Shown: positions 11,440 to 23,580 of the stretch, one piece after another
Layout of the letters: each line of letters starts with the position of its first letter
Position numbering within the stretch: the stretch's first letter is position 1
NCBI GenBank assembly: GCA_011037195.1
Contig: JAAEAF010003838.1
Coordinates: forward strand, 225,977 to 289,976
Direction of reading: 5' to 3'
DNA from: Triatoma infestans
Taxonomy: Eukaryota; Arthropoda; Insecta; Hemiptera; Reduviidae
Length of the DNA stretch: 64,000 bases
Notes under the pieces: generated by a model
What the model saw: the letters and a program-made list of their open reading frames with translations, nothing else
Told to the model about the DNA's origin: nothing
Database searches by the model: none
Translations under genes and position numbers: made by a program

Positions 11440-12215
11440 TTATTACATATGATGGAGAAAACGTGGACCATAAAAAAGAAGCTCATGTTCGAAAAAGAAT
11501 CCTAAGTAAAATTTATGTCCCAGTAACATTGGGAGGGGGGCGTCTCTGGAGGTATGCCATAATGACGAGTTAGCTGCACTCCATGACGAGTCCGATATGG
11601 AGAAATTTATAAAAATTGCCGCATTGCTTTGGGTAGCCCATGTTGCCAGGATAGGTAAGAACGACATGACTGAAATGCCGATGGGTCGACGGAGTGAATA
11701 GTGATGCTAAGGCCCTGGGAATCAGCAACTGTTGGATTGCCTTGATGGAGTAAACTTCCTAGAGAGGTCGGAGGCCTGCATTGGATTGAGCAAGGACAAG
11801 CTCCGTGTTCTTACGGGTTTCCTCACGGGGCATTGCCAACTTAGAGGACACCTGGTGAAGCTGGGTTTGGAAAGTGACAGCTCATGCAGATTCTGTGGGG
11901 AGCTGGAGGAAACTCCACTACATCTCCTAACAGACTGTGAGGCTGCCACTCAGAGAAGGTTTAGGAACCTGGGCAGCTACCAGGTGGAGGAGGGGGACAT
12001 ACCCTCTCTAGAGCCCGTCAGAATACTGGGGTTCCTTAGGGATCTCAGACTGATGGAGGTGCTGTAGAACGGATGTTCAATTGGACATCCGTTCGGGTGC
12101 TGTGGGCAGGCCTGCGGCACCCAGGGGGCATAGCACAATAGACCGGATCAAGGTCGCAGTGCGTTGGCCCCCTCGCTAAAAAAAAACTTCCTAGAGGTGG
12201 CCAGGACTCAGATAG
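11440..12215 (+). mobile_element. degraded non-LTR element, interrupted by a second one
   Basis: Between 11450 and 11670 the forward frame reads NDELAALHDESDMEKFIKIA then ALLWVAHVARIGKNDM. This matches the C-terminal segment of an insect endonuclease-reverse transcriptase type ('...ELY.LY...DIV..IK..RLRWLGHVARM...'). The frame resumes as DAKALGISNCWIALM and, after the nested insertion, RWPGLR, as expected for the last residues of that family. Several stops show it is dead. The nested element occupies 11765-12183. Confidence 0.6.
11765..12183 (+). mobile_element. 5'-truncated R1/I-like non-LTR element nested in another relic
   Basis: The fragment stays open to the stop at 12065-12067 and encodes LRVLTGFLTGHCQLRGHL followed by CRFCGELEETPLHLLTDC, a CCHC zinc finger typical of the extreme C-terminus of R1/I-group elements. 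A GC-rich 3' UTR of about 110 bp ends in a run of A (12178-12186). The 13-bp sequence AAACTTCCTAGAG flanks it at 11752-11764 and 12184-12196, so this is a target-primed insertion with a target-site duplication. Only the last fifth or so of such an element is present, hence it is inactive. Confidence 0.7.
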
Positions 12216-13120
12216 TAGCGCCATTGGGCTTGTATATAGTATTAGAATTCCAAGAAAATTTGAAGAAACTCTTGTGATAATTGCTTCCGAAAGAAAAAGT
12301 ATTATAAGTGATTCATATTGAAGTTTTTCAAAGTCTGTTGACACTGTAATATCACTGTAATATCGTCACTGTCGATAGAGACAGTTTTGGAACATTCCTT
12401 ATAATATATGTTCTATAATTTTTAACCTACTTCTCCAAATTATGCATTTATTTCGAAATAATTTTAACCTTGTATTGAGTGTGTGTAAACAAATGGATTC
12501 TGAAGTTTCGTCCGCAACCTTCCTATAGCTTATCATAAAATTTTTACATAATAATTAAATCTGGTATAAGTGATAAAATTATTTATGACAGGTGACTTCA
12601 TAAAATATATTAATTTAACGTTATGGTATGTCGAACCTACAATAGTCCTGTCCAATCAATAATGGAATTACTGATATAATGTTAGAATGTTTTAGTAACA
12701 TAAAAAAAAAAAAACCATCTAAACACGCAAAAAACAAATAAATCTGTGTTAAAAACATCAATCAATGGATTTGAAAAAAATAATGCAATTAACGTGAAAA
12801 GAGTTCACTTTGTATGTGTATAAAAAAAATAAATAAATAAAAACTTCTGAACCATAAAAAAGAATGCTGAAAATGTTGAGGGAGGATATAATATTCGTTT
12901 TGTTTGATGTCCAATTACATAAAAAATACATAAACATATCGTGCGGGGGGGGAGCAAACTGAGTGGGTTTGTGAATATCGATTGAAACAAGAAAACCCGT
13001 AATGAGACATATTTCATGTTTGGAAATATAAATAAAATAAAAACAATATGAATCTAGACAGGAATTATGATTTAAAAAAATTGCATTTAATCACATCACA
13101 TCTCGTAGAATAAAAGACAA
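12216..13120. other. AT-rich non-coding DNA
   Basis: Nothing recognised. A G run (GGGGGGG) lies near 12945. Confidence 0.4.
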
Positions 13121-13125
13121 AAAAA

Positions 13126-13600
13126 TCTGATGTGAAACACTCACACGACTTTATCTTACTGCCGATTTAATACTGTTATACAATTTGACCGTTTTTTTAA
13201 ACTTAGTAATATATACCTGCTTAGTTATCCTAACTTGCAGGTAGTACTTAAAGTGATTACATTGCAGTACCAAAAGAAAGCGCCATCTCAACCAATCCCA
13301 ATCACGTGTGAAATTGAACGTCACAGTTTCCACAGAACTTCCTTAAAGTGAATCGACAAAATTGATACCGCCTGTGCGATGAGTATTCTTCAAAGTTTAT
13401 AGAAAATCGTTGGAACAGTTTTTTTTTTACAAAAATTTTGAAAACTCATTAAAAATTAAGTATTCTGCAAAGTAGCACTTCCGGTTTTAATCGTAAACTA
13501 TATGTCCAATATACAGTTTACGGGATATCAAATTTGAAGTGCCTTCGGACTTTTCATTATTGAGATATTTTGTTCAAACACATGAGTATAGACGTGAAGA
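13126..13600 (-). repeat. FamA repeat, decayed copy
   Basis: Begins TCTGATGTGAAACACTCACA CGACTTTATC. Internal segments such as TTTATAGAAAATCGTTGGAA and AGTAGCACTTCCGGTT follow in the expected order. Confidence 0.65.
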
Positions 13601-14050
13601 ATATTTTAAATATACTTTAAAAAAATCAGTTAATGGAAATTTGTACGTTGGCTGGCAAAAAGGGTACGAGGAACAGGCAGTGAAAGACAAAGCACTAGGC
13701 CAAGTATATTGTAATTCACCCCCTTTGGGATGCGGCAATTTAGTATAAATATAGGGCAAAAAATGAAAAGTTCGTCAGATGCAATCATATTCTCGCAGTT
13801 ATACTGTCAGTCTACATTCAGTCTTATTCGCACATTTCTTATTCAAGAAATATTCTACACTGTCACTCTCTCTCAACGTTTATTTATCCTAGTTTTTTTT
13901 ATATTTAGTTAGATGTTTTTATGTATAAATATCTAGTCATTAAATTAGTTGCTCTGAATCGTAGTTAAATTTCTAATACCTTACTCATTTAAATTATTCT
14001 ATAAATTCTTAAAATTACGCCCTTTTAAAACCGCTCTTGCCGCACTACAG
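13600..14050. other. unassigned sequence with a 69-codon open frame
   Basis: A plus-strand open frame at 13539-13748 gives a plausible but unrecognised peptide without splice context. Nothing else is seen. Confidence 0.3.
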
Positions 14051-14054
14051 TCAA

Positions 14055-14165
14055 CTTATACAAAATAACATTTTTTGTTCGTTTTCAGAAGACCTCAAAA
14101 CTAGTATTTCCGGTAAAAAGTCAAAAACAGCGAAAATTTGACGTGATCTCTTAAGAGAAAGTAAT
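14055..14165 (-). repeat. FamA repeat, hairpin-end fragment
   Basis: Contains CATTTTTTGTTCG, ATTTCCGGTAAAA and the palindromic terminus CTCTTAAGAG. Confidence 0.6.
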
Positions 14166-14539
14166 AAAACTTCGCACATAGGCAGGTAGATTACATTGTA
14201 ATCAGCAGAGAAGACAGTGCTTTCATCGGAAAACACTAGCGTCATGATCTTCAGAACTCTCTTAAAATACATATGTGTTTATGAATGTAAATTTCCTGTT
14301 AACCGATTTTCACGAAACCTAGAGGAGTTTCTAGCATTGCATTTATGAAACTTAATTTTATGTAAGGTGGATGGAACCGTATGTTATAGTGAAGTTTCAC
14401 ATTCTTAAAAATTCCAGCTTCCATAGAATCCTGTAAAAATTCAGTTTTCCTGGATAAATGTTTTAAATAAAGGTGATAAATGTGTGTGGTTGGATTTTCT
14501 TTCAAAGAAAAGTAGAGCCTCATTGTCAAGAAAATCTGA

Positions 14540-14800
14540 AAAATGAAAAATCGCGGGGTTTCAAACCATAAATATTTCGTTTACATACCACTAGTAAATC
14601 TGGCACGTAATTTCGGTCAAAAACCATCAACTAGAAGTGCGACTTTCAAAATAGTTTTTATTTGTTTCTAGTTTTTCGCTATTTACCCCTTCAATGATTT
14701 TCTTCAATAAAGAAAGGCCGATAATTTTTATTTGAAACATTTTTCTGAAACAAAATTGATTTCAGAGGGCTCTATGGAGAATGTAATGTTGCATTTTAGG
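14540..14800 (+). repeat. FamA repeat, internal fragment
   Basis: Contains AGAAGTGCGACTTTC, TTTTTATTTGAAACATTTTT and GATTTCAGAGGG in FamA order. Confidence 0.6.
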
Positions 14801-16700
14801 TAATATTGAAGTTTAACAGTAAATATGTCGATTCTGTAATTATATTTACTACATAAATACATATTATACCTACTACATAAATAAAGTCATGAGAAAGTCC
14901 TATACCAGATTCTTTTTTTTTTTGTGAACACACTTTTTGATTTATAGTACAAAATATACTAGTAATTTGTGTCATTTCAAAATTATGAGTCCTTTCATTA
15001 AACTTTAATTAAAGAGAGTTTTCAATGAAAAAGCGAAACTTTAGGAACTCTATAAAATTTAATCTACCATGAAAATATTTAACTTTCTCTCAGAGTAATT
15101 ATGAAAGACTGGGATTACAACTGTTCTAATTACTAAACCCAACAATGAGGCTTAAAAAAACAGTAACCTCCATAAGCAGTAAATTTAACAAAAAGTTACA
15201 ATGTCTGAAAGTTTTACATATTCAGTTGACAGTGAATGCAATTTAAGAGTTTGGCCAGGTAATGTGTGCGAAAGAAGAAAGAAGCAGTTTCAGCTTGTCT
15301 TCTGGCTCTGTGTCGTAGCTTGTTCAATTCTTCAGTGCCGGGACAACGTTATTATGTCTCGCAGATGCGTCTTACAGCGCATTTGATATATTGTTTCAAG
15401 TTCATCGAGTTATACAAAGTGTTTACTGCTTTTAGGATGATCTCTCAAAGACAGCCAAAAGGAAAGAAGACTAGCACTTCTTCAGGACTCTTAGCGTCCC
15501 AGCAGCCTAAAAACGTGGACGATACAGTTTTTGAGCTAAACTGTCTTGGCATATACTCCAGTTAATATGGCTGTTTGTAAGTGTTGATCGAGAAGGAGGT
15601 AATTGAATTGATGTCTTCGAGGATTAGACTAACAAGACTGTTAATAGAGGGTCACACGTCATGGTGGGCGAAGATAAGAATTGTTTGAGTATATACAAAA
15701 ATTGAGAAGATCAAAGGTCCGGCAGGATCAGGTGGGAAGTGGATAGTTAGGTGCATTTGTTTTAGAAGAAAGCGCTTAGAAGTTATCTACCGCGTTGACT
15801 CGCAACTCGGCTGTGCTTTTTGGAATATTTGGCATTGTAGTCACAACGCTAAGACCAAAGAGAGAGAAAAAAAGTAAAAAAAAAAATCATTTTAATGGAT
15901 AGAATGGTTCGGGGGAGGACAACAGTGTGAGCGGCTAGTATATTGGAGAGGAGTGATATTACGGTTGATTGCAGAAAAGAACACCAAGTTGTACGGGATC
16001 TGGGAATGTGATAAGCAATTGCGGATAAGCGTATGCTGTGCTGTTATATAATTGGGTATTATAATTGTGTAATATAATTGGGTATTTGAAAACATGTTCT
16101 GTTATCATGCCATGTCTAAGCGTTCATGATTTAGAAATAATGTAATTGAATTTATATTATCAACTATTATACAAATGCCTCATTGCCAATTGCATTTTGT
16201 TACAGTTTACAGTAAATTATAAACAAACAACAATGCAGCCACAATAGTTCTATATTGTCGCAGTGGATATGGCTTTGTAACTCCTCCAAACAAGATTACA
16301 ACCTATCATTTGAGCAGATTACTACTACATAATCCCTAAAGGGGCTATCCGCTTCTATAGGGGTCTTAGCGGCCCACCTTATCAACGTATTCATCATTGT
16401 CCTCATCATCCCCAACATACACATAGCTGACCAGACGCCATTCTAGCTCACCAAAGACACTCACACACTCCACTTTATGGACGGATTACGTATATGTTTG
16501 TATGGGTTCTCTTACAAACAGACATCCGAAAGAAACTGCAATAGATCTTCTGCTTCTTAGTGGATTTGCCTTTATAGCTCTTCCTCTACACATCTATTAA
16601 TCTGGACGAGAATATTTCTTGAATTTTATATAAGATTTTGGAAATCTAATCTTTTACTAAGATCCATTTACAAATTAAGCCACGCCCCAATTTAGCTAGT
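14800..16700. other. unassigned AT-rich DNA
   Basis: Open frames at 15201-15386 and 15266-15565 are short and unrecognised. No repeat, RNA gene or convincing exon is seen. Confidence 0.35.
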
Positions 16701-16702
16701 TA

Positions 16703-17235
16703 TTATTACTTTCTCTTACTGCTGTATAGCAAAATTTCGACATCGAGTTTTCACCAGATAAACACGTTTTGATGTCTCCTGAGTCCGCAAAAGTGGTTTT
16801 CTGCGTGTGTGTGTAAAAACGGAAAATCGTAGAAAGTTCAAACTTGATATTTAAGTGCTAGCTAGATTTTGATCAAACTCGGTCAACCATTAAAAAAAAC
16901 ATTACTGAATGAATTTTTCAATTTTTTTCAATTTCCTCGAAAATGGCTCCAACGATTTTCTTAAAACATATAATATTAACTACATATATAAAAAGATTCA
17001 GCTTTTATTTGGAACATTTCTTCGGGAAACTTCATTTAAGAGGACTTTTGGTAGGTTATGTTTTCCTTTAATGTGCTATTTCAGTTTATTTTATAATTCT
17101 GTCAACTAAACAATATTGATTAGAATAATATATGTTGCCAAAATGCGTTTTTACTGAACAGTTTTTCAATTGTTTTTGCGATATTCTCCATAAAAACACT
17201 GACAGATTTAATTAAATCTGGTACAATAATTATGT
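16703..17235 (+). repeat. FamA repeat, 5' two-thirds copy
   Basis: Begins with CTTTCTCTTACTGCTG, then GAGTTTTCACC, GAAAATGGCTCCAACGATTT and a module ending TTCATTTAAGAGGA. Confidence 0.7.
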
Positions 17236-17857
17236 GTGCAGAGTTCTATAATTTTCGCGGGATTTTATTTCCCAAGTAAGTTCATATTAAAAAGTTTTGG
17301 TTGAAGGGGGGGGGGGGGTTAAAGCGCCTCAAAACATTGGTTTCATTAAGTTTAGATTCCTCCTGGACATAACGGTAAAGACAACTAAATACAACCAAGA
17401 GAATTAGGGTTCGAAGGAAATTTGTGATTTTTTGTTTTACTGAATCAATAAAAAATAAAATACTGGAAAATAGAAATTTTAATATTTTTTAAATTTTTTT
17501 TTAACGAAACATTACACACACTGGATTCTGATGGCAAACATCCTAGCACCATTCAATATTTAAATAAATAGCCAGCTAAAATAGAAAACTCAGTTTATTA
17601 ATAAGTCAGCAGTTGAAAATTGGGTTTTCTATATAGAACTGAGTGTAGAACACATCACCCTGATTGAATTTCCTTCCGACATATAACTGGATTTCCTCAC
17701 CTGGTACATGCTATACTCTAATTTAACTCGATTACCTTTCTTTACTTTAAAAAAAAATCAATTAAACTGCTTTCCTGTCTTTAATAAATAAGTATAATCT
17801 TAATAAAAGTAGAACAGGTATCTAATTAAAGAATCCTTGTTTTTACGTCCCTTAGTG
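17235..17857. other. AT-rich non-coding DNA
   Basis: A run of twelve or more G lies near 17307-17319. Nothing else is recognised. Confidence 0.4.
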
Positions 17858-17905
17858 CGAAAAATCTGGTGAAACACTCACACGATTTTCTCTAATTGCT
17901 GACAA
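17858..17905 (-). repeat. FamA terminus fragment
   Basis: AATCTGGTGAAACACTCACA followed by CGATTTTCTC, the outer end of FamA only. Confidence 0.6.
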
Positions 17906-17939
17906 TATTGTGTTTACTTTTATTGTTCATGGATATTGA

Positions 17940-18240
17940 CAACTGTGTACTTTACACTGACTGTAGACGATACACGTGTGGGACGTGAGGGGGATATCTC
18001 CCAGAGAGGTACTTACTGGCCACTGAGATGTCGCGAGGCCAACGGCATTTCAGCCGTTTCGGGTGGGTGGGGGTTATTGTCTGGGTTATAATGCGCGGTC
18101 AGTCGGTGAACGCAGGGAATTGGATGGGCAGTGGTAGAAATGGAATTTTTGGAAACGGCATTGACAGATTGGGATACAATAGGAACATTAAGGTCGGTAA
18201 CATAAAAAAAATTTATGTAACATTAGAAACGTAAAATGCG
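17940..18240. other. unassigned GC-richer stretch
   Basis: A plus-strand frame at 18028-18234 (68 codons, Gly/Asn-rich) is open. It is not recognised, has no clear splice sites and may be chance. Confidence 0.25.
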
Positions 18241-18249
18241 ACGATTATA

Positions 18250-18760
18250 ATTCGACGAACGACTTTGGATTGGAAAGATCCAAGCCTCACATCCGTTAGT
18301 CCAGAGGGTTTTATTATTGTGGTGTAAATCAGTCTCTTGTTTTCATGGAAAGTTTAGAACGTCTGTCGAGCGAAGTTTGTAACGTCCATTGAGATCTGGT
18401 CTATTCAGTCTGATGTGTTGGTTTCCGGTTAAAAGTTAGTCTAAGTACCGAACAAGGTATCGTACTTTGTCCACGATGGTATTATAGTCCCGAGGAAGAT
18501 GATAGGAGGTAGGGTGGCTCGATAAAAAGTAAAATGGCTTTTGTAGGGATTTACTTTAATTTGCCATTTCGCAAGGCATTCCTGTAAAGAATTCATGTGG
18601 ATCTGAAGGGCTTTAGAGCGATGACAGGATCGATGTTAGGCCGGTATCATCTGCATAGCTGAAAATGATTGTTTCGAGATGGGTGGAAATGTGTGCTGTA
18701 AAGAAGGTGTATAGTACAGGAGATAGGTAACTAGACTGTTCAATGTAATGACAGTTGTGT
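18250..18760 (-). mobile_element. degraded Jockey-like reverse transcriptase fragment
   Basis: Read on the minus strand from about 18740 down, the frame gives SPVLYTFFTAHISTHLETI, then FSYADDTGLTSI, a YADD reverse transcriptase catalytic box. It continues through VRYLVRYLD, NQHIRLNRPDLNGRYKL and LWTNGCEAW, in the order seen downstream of the catalytic box in Jockey-type mobile elements ('VRYLG...L', 'W..H', 'W.YG.E.W'). Stops interrupt it at several points. The N-terminal endonuclease and the 3' tail are not visible. Confidence 0.7.
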
Positions 18761-18954
18761 ACAGCGTGATAGCGTCAATACAGTTGTGTGACATGACAAA
18801 TTTTCTTTTAACTTCAAAACTTACTCATTTGTCCCTACATTAATATACAGACGGGGGGGAGTGTCTATTTTTGCAGGTAGTGGAAGTAAATACATGGTAG
18901 TCCAGAAGAAAGCGCCAATAACATTCAACAATATTTATACTCAACCCCCATTTA

Positions 18955-19115
18955 AAGTCACAAATTCTACTAAGTAAAATCGACTTTTTCAGAAAAATAT
19001 TACAAATAAAAGTGATAGATTTGTATCTGTGTAGTTATTATTCTAAATTTACAGAAAATCTTTACAGTTGTTTTCGAGAAAATTTCGAAAACTCGAAACA
19101 CTTTCTTTTTTTTCT
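18955..19115 (-). repeat. FamA internal fragment
   Basis: Contains AAAATATTACAAATAAAAGT and GTTTTCGAGAAAATTTCG, the minus-oriented internal module. Confidence 0.6.
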
Positions 19116-19189
19116 TTATCCAATGCTCACCCTTAACAGCGTTGCCATACAGTGTCGAGCTGCCAAATAGAGTCACGCACGCCGCACGC

Positions 19190-19735
19190 TGCATTGTCGA
19201 ACCACACTGGTAGGTGGTATGAGTCGCAAACGTGAAGGTGTACTACATCCATTTTTCCAGCTTAGCATAGTGGGCACTGATCACTGATCTCAACCACGCC
19301 GATCCTACATAAATGAGCTTGCAGATAGTCGTGCTCGGTCATCAAGCGAAACGCTGCAACTTTTACATCGTGTAGCATATTGCGGGGGAGAGCTCTTTCT
19401 GCTAGCTGCTGCCATTTCTTTCCTTCTGTAAGGACCTTGTATCGCTCGACCCTGCTGCGCTTAAATCGTCAACTCCATTCGTCCTTTCTCTGACTTAAGG
19501 GTGCTTTCAACCGGGCATTACTCCTCATTAGATTCTCAGGTTGAAATCTTTGTGGTTTAGCTGTGAAAGTACATGTCTGTAGCGAGTAACGCGCGGGCAA
19601 ATGGATGGGGCGTTTCCGCAGATGGCAACATTGCCGCTGACGAGTCCACGAGCAAGACAGTTTGACGTGGAAACATCTGGTCAGTACTAACTGGCCCTTC
19701 GATTGCAGCTTCCTCTCTTTCAAAGTTACTTAACG
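19190..19735 (-). mobile_element. degraded non-LTR element C-terminal region
   Basis: On the minus strand the stretch reads VERYKVLTEGKKWQQLAERA, then VAAFRLMTEHDYLQAHLCRI, then CPLC and HLHVC. This is the end of a non-LTR polyprotein ('...FRL.TGHD.L..HL.RIG...C.LC......HL..C'), with the zinc-finger cysteines and histidine still visible. An 84-codon frame covers 19469-19723. Frameshifts separate the pieces. It lies 5' of the Jockey-like relic on the same strand, yet carries a C-terminus, so it is a separate insertion. Confidence 0.55.
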
Positions 19736-19739
19736 GACC

Positions 19740-22380
19740 TGTCTATATGTGCATCCATGTAGCCATTTAGGAAAAGTTGAGGCCACTAACCGACCCTAAG
19801 TAATATTTTTAGCAACATGCCCAACATGCCCAACTAAATATTGCAATATTGCAATTTTAAAGAAAATTTATTGATTTAATTGTATTGATTAGAGCAAGAG
19901 AGAGGGTGTGAGTATTTAACATTCAGATTTGTGTGTGTGTGTTATCTACATCAATAGTACCAGTTTGTTCGCATTAATAGAAATTGCTTTGAAGAAAAAA
20001 TAAATCAAAATTCGTCGACCGACAAATTTTAATTTCATTTAGGCTAGAGATAAATTTTAGTAGAAAATACATAATGTATTCACAGTCACTTTTTACCATA
20101 TACAATATTCAGAGAAGTTGGGGGATTAACTTTTCCTTTATCTCCATATACTATCATTTTTTCTATAATCTGTTTTTTTTATTTAGTTTGTGGGCAGCCA
20201 ACAATGCTCATTCTGTGGAATACATAATGTAAACTTACATTGACCCCCACATACACTCACACTTGTTAGACACAAGTCCATATTCTACCTAATTTGAATA
20301 TCTCCTAAAATTCTATTCTCTGCTAATCCTAGCCAAGATTTATAATTCCAGTTTTAATTTAAATAAAGAACAATAAAAAATCTCATTAGTAATTAATTAT
20401 CAATAATTCCTTTCAGTAGAAATGTTGGTGATTAAAAAATTCACTTAACTTTCTCTGACAACAAATCGCCAATTCTAATTGTCAGATGTTCTTCAGAGTG
20501 AAATGAAAATAACACATTCAAGTATTTGTCGTTAATATTATAGAGTTGGTGGAACCTAAACATATTCAAGAGGAACTTAGAGTTAAGTCTAACGTAACAG
20601 CCACTCTGAAAACAATCTAAATAATCTGTTATTGCGAAAGAAATGGAAGTTCGGACTCTCATTTGCCGGATTTGTTACGGAAACTTTTATATTTCCGATC
20701 CCTTGTGACAACTAATAAGGAATATCATGCTTAAATTCCTGCAATTCCCTGCTTTCTTCATTATGCGGACATATTAAAAGACAACTGCCACACATGCCAA
20801 ACTTATTTACAGACTTTTTGGAAGGATTATCAACAGAACTCACAAGATTGATATGTGGTCTTACAAACTACAACTGTGAGGTTCAGCAAAACTACAAACA
20901 TAGAACAAATTTAGACATTCTAATATCTAGAGAGTTCAAGCTGGTGACCTGGTGCTTTGTTAGAAGCATTAGAATCGGCCTACCTGCGATTATTCTAGGC
21001 CTTGATGGGTGAAGATCCATCTTTAACACGAAGGAGTGTTTTACAAAAATGAAGCCACAGCATCTTCATTTCAGACCATTGTGGTCACGGGTTGCGGCCC
21101 AGGTTTCATCGGCAAAATGGTGGAATATTTGCTTCTAAGAAGAGCAATATTGTTGGAATGCCCGGCAGTTTTAAATATAATCTTTTAGTTTTCCGGAACC
21201 AATTTCATGAAAACCACTTGAGTTTCCGAGAGACCGCGTCAGTGGTTTGCTGGAAACCGACGTTCGCCCATATTGCAATGATCTTCTTCAAGGTCATTAT
21301 ATTTGTAATGTACACCGTATATACTTTTCGTCATCCTACGAAAAAATTGAATAGAACAATAATTTCTTTTCTCAAATGAATTCAAAATCCGAATCGGATT
21401 TGTAATTCCTCGCATAAAGAATAAGCATTAGCGAATGATTGCAGGACAAAATGGGTCAACGATCCTCTAAATACTAGCGGGTATTTCATTTGTAGTCTAA
21501 AAGTTTATTGTCGTTTAATACTTAATTTTTGGAATGATACTTTTTGAATCAACATTTAATGAAAGTAAAAATTATCAAAAGAAAACAAACTATCAGTAAA
21601 TTGGAGCGTATTTTCCAACATTGCAGAAAATAAGGTAAACTTTAATAATGAGCTTTATGTAAAAGATAATTTTTTTTTTAAATAAATATATGCAGTTTCC
21701 CATTAACACCACCACAGATTGCTGAAATTCTCTCAGACTTGAACAAACAGCTGTTTCCACACACATAAATAAGCGCTCTTTATAGTAAAAGGTTTCCCTT
21801 TTGTTTGTTCTATTGAGATTTCCTTTAATTTATTATAGCTGCAAATCTGGTTATTCTACACGCTGAAATTTCCCATCAACCAATTTTCTGATACCAACTG
21901 ATGAAATACAGGGGGCGGTACGAAGATTTGGAACACCAACAGTGATATTATTGAAAACAATCTATTTCTTTTCGTACAAAGCCATTAATCATTAGAAATG
22001 AATCACAATGGATATTTTCTTGATTGTTTTTTTCTTTTAATTGCGGGTTATATTCTAGTTGAAACGGAGATTTCCTTAAAGGCTCTTCGCCTACACAAAA
22101 TGAATATTGTAATTGTTCAATATTGAGATTACGTTTAATTCAAATTAAATAGGTTATATCAGAAATATGTCTGTCGAATTCGCGCATCCTCGAAGTTACT
22201 AAATCGGTTTCCCAGTATTCCAAAAACTGTGACAAAAACAGAATCCAAGATTTCCTGAAAATTTAATATATTGTCTTTTAAATATGGTTCCACTAGATGT
22301 GCTTTATGTCTTTAAAAATTATTCAATCAGAAATTGGTCTCTTAGTTCAAATTCGGGTTTTGATCAGTATTGGTTTAGCC
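19740..22380. other. unassigned AT-rich DNA
   Basis: Open frames at 20441-20662 (minus), 20794-21012 (plus) and 21092-21379 (plus) were read and not recognised. No supported repeat or RNA gene. Confidence 0.35.
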
Positions 22381-22394
22381 AAAATTGGGAATTC

Positions 22395-22720
22395 AACGTC
22401 ATATATATGTATGTGAACAGCATAGCTCAAAAATGAAACATCGCAGAAAGTTCAAACTTGACATTCCATTCCGTTTATCACCTCGGGATCCGACAGAAAA
22501 GTTATCTATCAAAATTTCTCAATCAAGGCGCCACTTTACTCAGTGGATTTTCTCAGTTTTTGCTTTTCTCTTGGAAATGGGCCAACGAGTTTCTATAATC
22601 TTAATATATCAATTATACACATTAAGAGCTGAAACTTTTATTTGAAACATTTCTTTGGAAAAATTCATTTAAGGAGGGCTGTTAGCGGTCAAGTGCCCTT
22701 TTTATGGGGGCGGATAATCC
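22395..22720 (+). repeat. FamA repeat, internal copy
   Basis: Contains AAAGTTCAAACTTGACATTC, GGGCCAACGAGTTT, TTTTATTTGAAACATTTCTT and TTCATTTAAGGAGGGC. Confidence 0.65.
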
Positions 22721-22943
22721 AGTCCCTACTCTCTTTAATTTCTCCTTCCAATGCCAAGATATGCTCTTTAGATTGCCTCCTTCTGAAAGTTACTGTAGGA
22801 AGACATGTCTCGGCGATCCGAGAAATAAGTAAATACATAATTAGCTGGTAGTTGTTTTATAGGGAGAGTAGAATTAAATAATTAATAATTACTTTATTTT
22901 GGAAAAGTATTCAATGTTGTTTTTATGAAAACTGTCCGGTTTT

Positions 22944-23300
22944 ATGAATTTCTCCGGTTATTGGGACTTTCTCAAAAATTTGTTCCTAAAATTTTGTTTA
23001 AACTTGCTGAAGTTGTACAATGAACCCGGATCTAGTCTTCTATGTAAAGAAATTTTGGTTAGGAAATTTGTAGAGAGAATATTGGATGAAAGATTTCCCA
23101 GGATGGTTCCTATTAGGGAAACTGAAACCAAAACAAAGAATCAGAGCATGACCTCCGGCTATGATGGTTGGGATCTGTGGACAAAGAGAGACAATAGAAA
23201 GGTTTGGGATGTGAATTTGATATATTGTCAAAAGTCAAATGAGAGTAGCCGGATTAGAATCCTACTTGCAAGATCGTGCTGCCCGGAAATGATCGTGTGA
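22944..23300 (+). other. unrecognised 118-codon open frame
   Basis: The frame contains VERILDERFPRMVPIRETET and SGYDGWDLWTKRDNRKVW, with mixed charge and no low complexity, so it looks more protein-like than the surrounding AT-rich shadows. No family comes to mind and no splice sites bracket it clearly. It ends 38 bp before the long hairpin at 23338. It could be a piece of a mobile-element protein or an exon; the evidence does not decide. Confidence 0.25.
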
Positions 23301-23337
23301 ATCAATAAATGTAGTACTGTGAAACAATTAGTATAGT

Positions 23338-23580
23338 TCAGAGACATTTTCCGTGGTAGCGTGCTTCATTTTGTGGTCATGACCGGTTTCGGGCGTTCGC
23401 CCATCTTCATGATGCGTTTTTCAGACAGTATGACAATAAATCAAGAGTGTGTAAACTGAATTTGCTCTGTGCAAGTCTGTGTTGTCACACTGTCTGAAAA
23501 AGCATCATGAAGATGGACGAACGCCCGAAACCGGTCGATGACCACAAAATGAAGCACGCTACCACGGAAAATGGCTCTGA
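23338..23580. repeat. 97-bp-arm inverted repeat carrying hammerhead-like motifs
   Basis: The left arm (23338-23434) is nearly the reverse complement of the right arm (23484-23580), with a 49-bp spacer. Each arm contains CGAAACCGGTC (or its complement), the helix-II-like GGACGAACGCCC, and a segment complementary to CCACAAAATGAAGCACGCTA. The single-copy relative at 9550 shares this sequence. The arrangement suggests two element tails in head-to-head orientation, or a foldback duplication of one. Confidence 0.8.

Noticed and set aside
15201..15386. Short WD40-like peptide (CNLRVWPG) followed by GTAATG
   Set aside because: It would be a 30-bp exon supported by one motif only, which is too easily due to chance.
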